Below are positions 62,431-64,000 of a stretch of DNA of 64,000 nt, in pieces. Origin of the DNA: an uncultured Vampirovibrio sp. (GTDB lineage Bacteria > Cyanobacteriota > Vampirovibrionia > Gastranaerophilales > Gastranaerophilaceae); the NCBI GenBank assembly GCA_910583725.1, contig CAJTXZ010000010.1:27077-91076 (forward strand), read 5' to 3'. The number at the start of each line of letters is the position of its first letter. Position 1 is the first letter of the stretch. The notes beneath the pieces are model-generated. The model ran no database searches and had not been told where the DNA came from. It saw only the letters and a list, made by a program, of their open reading frames with translations. Both the position numbers and the translations under genes were made by a program.

Positions 62431-63933
62431 ATGTCAAACTTTTTTAATGAATTTTCAGATAAATCAAGCTGCAAAAACTCTTGCATGTGTTCGATAGACC
62501 CTTCTTCATACGCTCTTGAAGAATTATTGCTTAATGAAATAAAGCAAATTGCTTTCTATATAGTAAAACTGGGTGATTTTAGTGACCATTTCCCTGATTG
62601 CAGCAAAGATACAGAAGAATATGCTGTCAAAGATGTTAATATTATGCAAAATGCTATAAGAGCACTCTCTGTAATAATAGTAAATACAGCATTCAGACTT
62701 GATGATTACACAAGTTTAATTTATGACCTTGAAAAACAAAAACAGATTATCAAAACCAAATACCTTGATTGCTGCAAAGAAAGAAAAATTAAATACGAAC
62801 TTGTTGAAAATGCAGAAGAACTGCCGAAAATTTCCACCCTGACAAATCTTTTAAAGGCCGGAGAAGTCGTTGTTGTTGAAAAGCAAAAGCATTATGAACC
62901 AAAAAAGCTTGATTTAATTGAACTTATTACAATATTTGCAAAGACAGCTTCAATCAATATAGAAAAACTGCGCCACCTTGGATACACTAATCCAGAGTGG
63001 AACTATAAAATTTTAAAATTCTTAAACTATACAAACTTTTCATCAAGAAAGATTGATAAAATTAAAAAGAAAATTTGTGATTTCTCTGAAGTTTCACTCA
63101 CAATTTGGAAAAAATTAATAGAAAAACTTGAAGAAAAATACGGCAAAAGAATTGAAAACAAAATAAACCTTGAAATCAAAGAAGGGAAATCTATCCTTAT
63201 ATCAGGCTCTGATATTGACGAGTTAGACGAACTGCTTGAAGCCCTAAAAGATGAAAATATTAATGTGTACACAAATTCAACACTTTTTAGTGCATTTAGC
63301 TACCCTCATTTTTCAAAATACAAAAACCTTGTAGGACATTTTGGCGCAGAAAATGCAGAGGCAGATTTTACAAAATTCAAAGGTCCGATTTTTGCAACAC
63401 AAAATTTCCTTCAAAAAGTAGACTATTTGAGGCGCGGCACAATTTATACAACAAAAATAATCGCCCCCGAGAGAATGATTAGAATAAAAAACCATGATTT
63501 TAAACCATTAATTGAAAATGCTCTGAATTCGGATGGTTTTATTAAAGATGATGAAAAATTCATAGAAAAAATCACACTAAAATATAACAAAGATGAAATC
63601 GCTAAAATCATAGAAAATGCACAAGGCAAAGAACTTTCTGTAATCATAGGGTCATATAAAAAAGATGAAATAATAAAAAGATTCTCTGTTGGTGAAATTA
63701 TAGAACTGGAGTCTCCGGTTGAAATGGAGCTTTTAATCTACATATTAGAACACACTGACTGTAATAATCTTAACCTTATATTTACCCACTGCGGCCCAAA
63801 TACTATAAACATGCTTCTTAGCACATTGTATGTAAACCCTAAAAAAATCTACTTTGCAAAATGCCCGAATTCATTGATAAATCCACATACAATCAGTGCT
63901 ATGGCAGAAGAATTTAATGTCGAAATAATATAA
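62431..63933 (+). CDS. Hybrid-cluster-protein (Prismane) homologue lacking the cluster ligands
   Basis: 500 residues. The middle and C terminus match hybrid cluster protein: S-I-L-I-S-G-S-D-I-D-E-L (HCP I-L-I-S-G-H-D-L), N-V-Y-T-N-S-T-L-F-S-A-F-S-Y-P (HCP V-Y-T-H-S-E-M-L-P-A-H-x-Y-P), G-P-I-F-A-T-Q-N-F and the end F-A-K-C-P-N-S-L-I-N-P-H-T. At the positions that bind the hybrid Fe-S-O cluster the residues are changed: His to S260, Glu to T284, the Cys of T-S-N-C to F326, and G-C-D-G to G-S-Y-K near 408. The N terminus keeps C14, C18 and C20. Likely the HCP fold without hydroxylamine/NO reductase activity. No ribosome site is evident. Confidence 0.82.
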   Translation: MSNFFNEFSDKSSCKNSCMCSIDPSSYALEELLLNEIKQIAFYIVKLGDFSDHFPDCSKDTEEYAVKDVNIMQNAIRALSVIIVNTAFRLDDYTSLIYDLEKQKQIIKTKYLDCCKERKIKYELVENAEELPKISTLTNLLKAGEVVVVEKQKHYEPKKLDLIELITIFAKTASINIEKLRHLGYTNPEWNYKILKFLNYTNFSSRKIDKIKKKICDFSEVSLTIWKKLIEKLEEKYGKRIENKINLEIKEGKSILISGSDIDELDELLEALKDENINVYTNSTLFSAFSYPHFSKYKNLVGHFGAENAEADFTKFKGPIFATQNFLQKVDYLRRGTIYTTKIIAPERMIRIKNHDFKPLIENALNSDGFIKDDEKFIEKITLKYNKDEIAKIIENAQGKELSVIIGSYKKDEIIKRFSVGEIIELESPVEMELLIYILEHTDCNNLNLIFTHCGPNTINMLLSTLYVNPKKIYFAKCPNSLINPHTISAMAEEFNVEII

Positions 63934-64000
63934 AACTTTACATACTTGCCTTTAAGGTAATTAAGGGATAGTATGGATGGAGTTAAATAGTCCTTAGAGT

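Noticed and set aside
1..64000. CRISPR arrays, tRNA/rRNA genes, insertion sequences, prophage
   Set aside because: No regularly spaced repeats, no recognisable tRNA cloverleaf, no transposase or phage gene seen by reading.

Overview
The window is AT-rich bacterial chromosome with tightly packed genes, one open S10 ribosomal operon end, and no rRNA, recognisable tRNA, CRISPR array, phage or transposase. The best guess for the source is a gut member of the non-photosynthetic cyanobacterial sister lineage (Vampirovibrionia/Melainabacteria, order Gastranaerophilales). This rests on gene style rather than on a marker search: a G-F-T-L-V-E-T pseudopilin with a cysteine-poor secreted domain, a CHASE2-GGDEF protein, LytR/CpsA/Psr, glycogen genes (glgA, malQ), an orphan FlhB-like export protein, and several N/Q-rich proteins of unknown function with a short PSFG or IKFTS motif near the N terminus. 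Another low-GC gut phylum cannot be excluded.

Layout. 1-4.9 kb: start of the S10 operon (rplC, rpsJ, minus strand), then divergent crcB, a formyltransferase, an endonuclease IV-like protein, a pseudopilin, secG and a zinc-ribbon protein. 5.1-15.5 kb: a secreted zincin-like protein, hisS, a GT39-like glycosyltransferase, prfB with an intact programmed frameshift, apt, a GT10 fucosyltransferase joined to an flhB-like gene, and an N/Q-rich unknown. 14.6-23 kb, minus strand: fixC-fixX, a duplicated-repeat protein, an acidic-tailed TPR protein, dprA, topA and aroE, reading like one or two long operons. 23.1-25.4 kb: a small accessory island of two membrane-associated genes surrounded by at least five copies of a palindromic repeat. 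25.4-32 kb: alaS, rsmI, cysS, purA. 32-37.8 kb, minus: a TPR protein, a metallo-beta-lactamase-fold hydrolase, and the operon sigma factor-malQ-phosphoesterase. 37.9-48.1 kb: two paralogous Q/N-rich membrane-anchored proteins (the second behind a 16-C homopolymer), uvrA, a U32 peptidase with a YqeG-type HAD phosphatase, and a disordered protein. 49-53.8 kb, minus: ssb with a DUF1537 kinase and a PdxA-like dehydrogenase, then a CHASE2-diguanylate cyclase. 54-57.5 kb: a subtilase, a GC-rich structured region that looks like an independent non-coding RNA, and a LytR-type ligase. 57.6-64 kb: a TPR protein, bioB-ruvA, a 23-residue hydrophobic peptide gene with a structured leader, glgA, a divergent pair of tiny genes, and a hybrid-cluster-protein homologue that has lost its metal ligands.

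Most genes are housekeeping: translation (hisS, alaS, cysS, prfB, rsmI, S10, L3), DNA maintenance (topA, dprA, uvrA, ruvA, ssb), purine and shikimate metabolism, biotin, glycogen. The items most worth attention are the putative 0.46-kb RNA at 55.6-56.1 kb, the metal-free hybrid-cluster-like protein at the right end, the toxin-like peptide ahead of glgA, the homopolymer-controlled Q/N-rich protein, and the repeat-bounded island.
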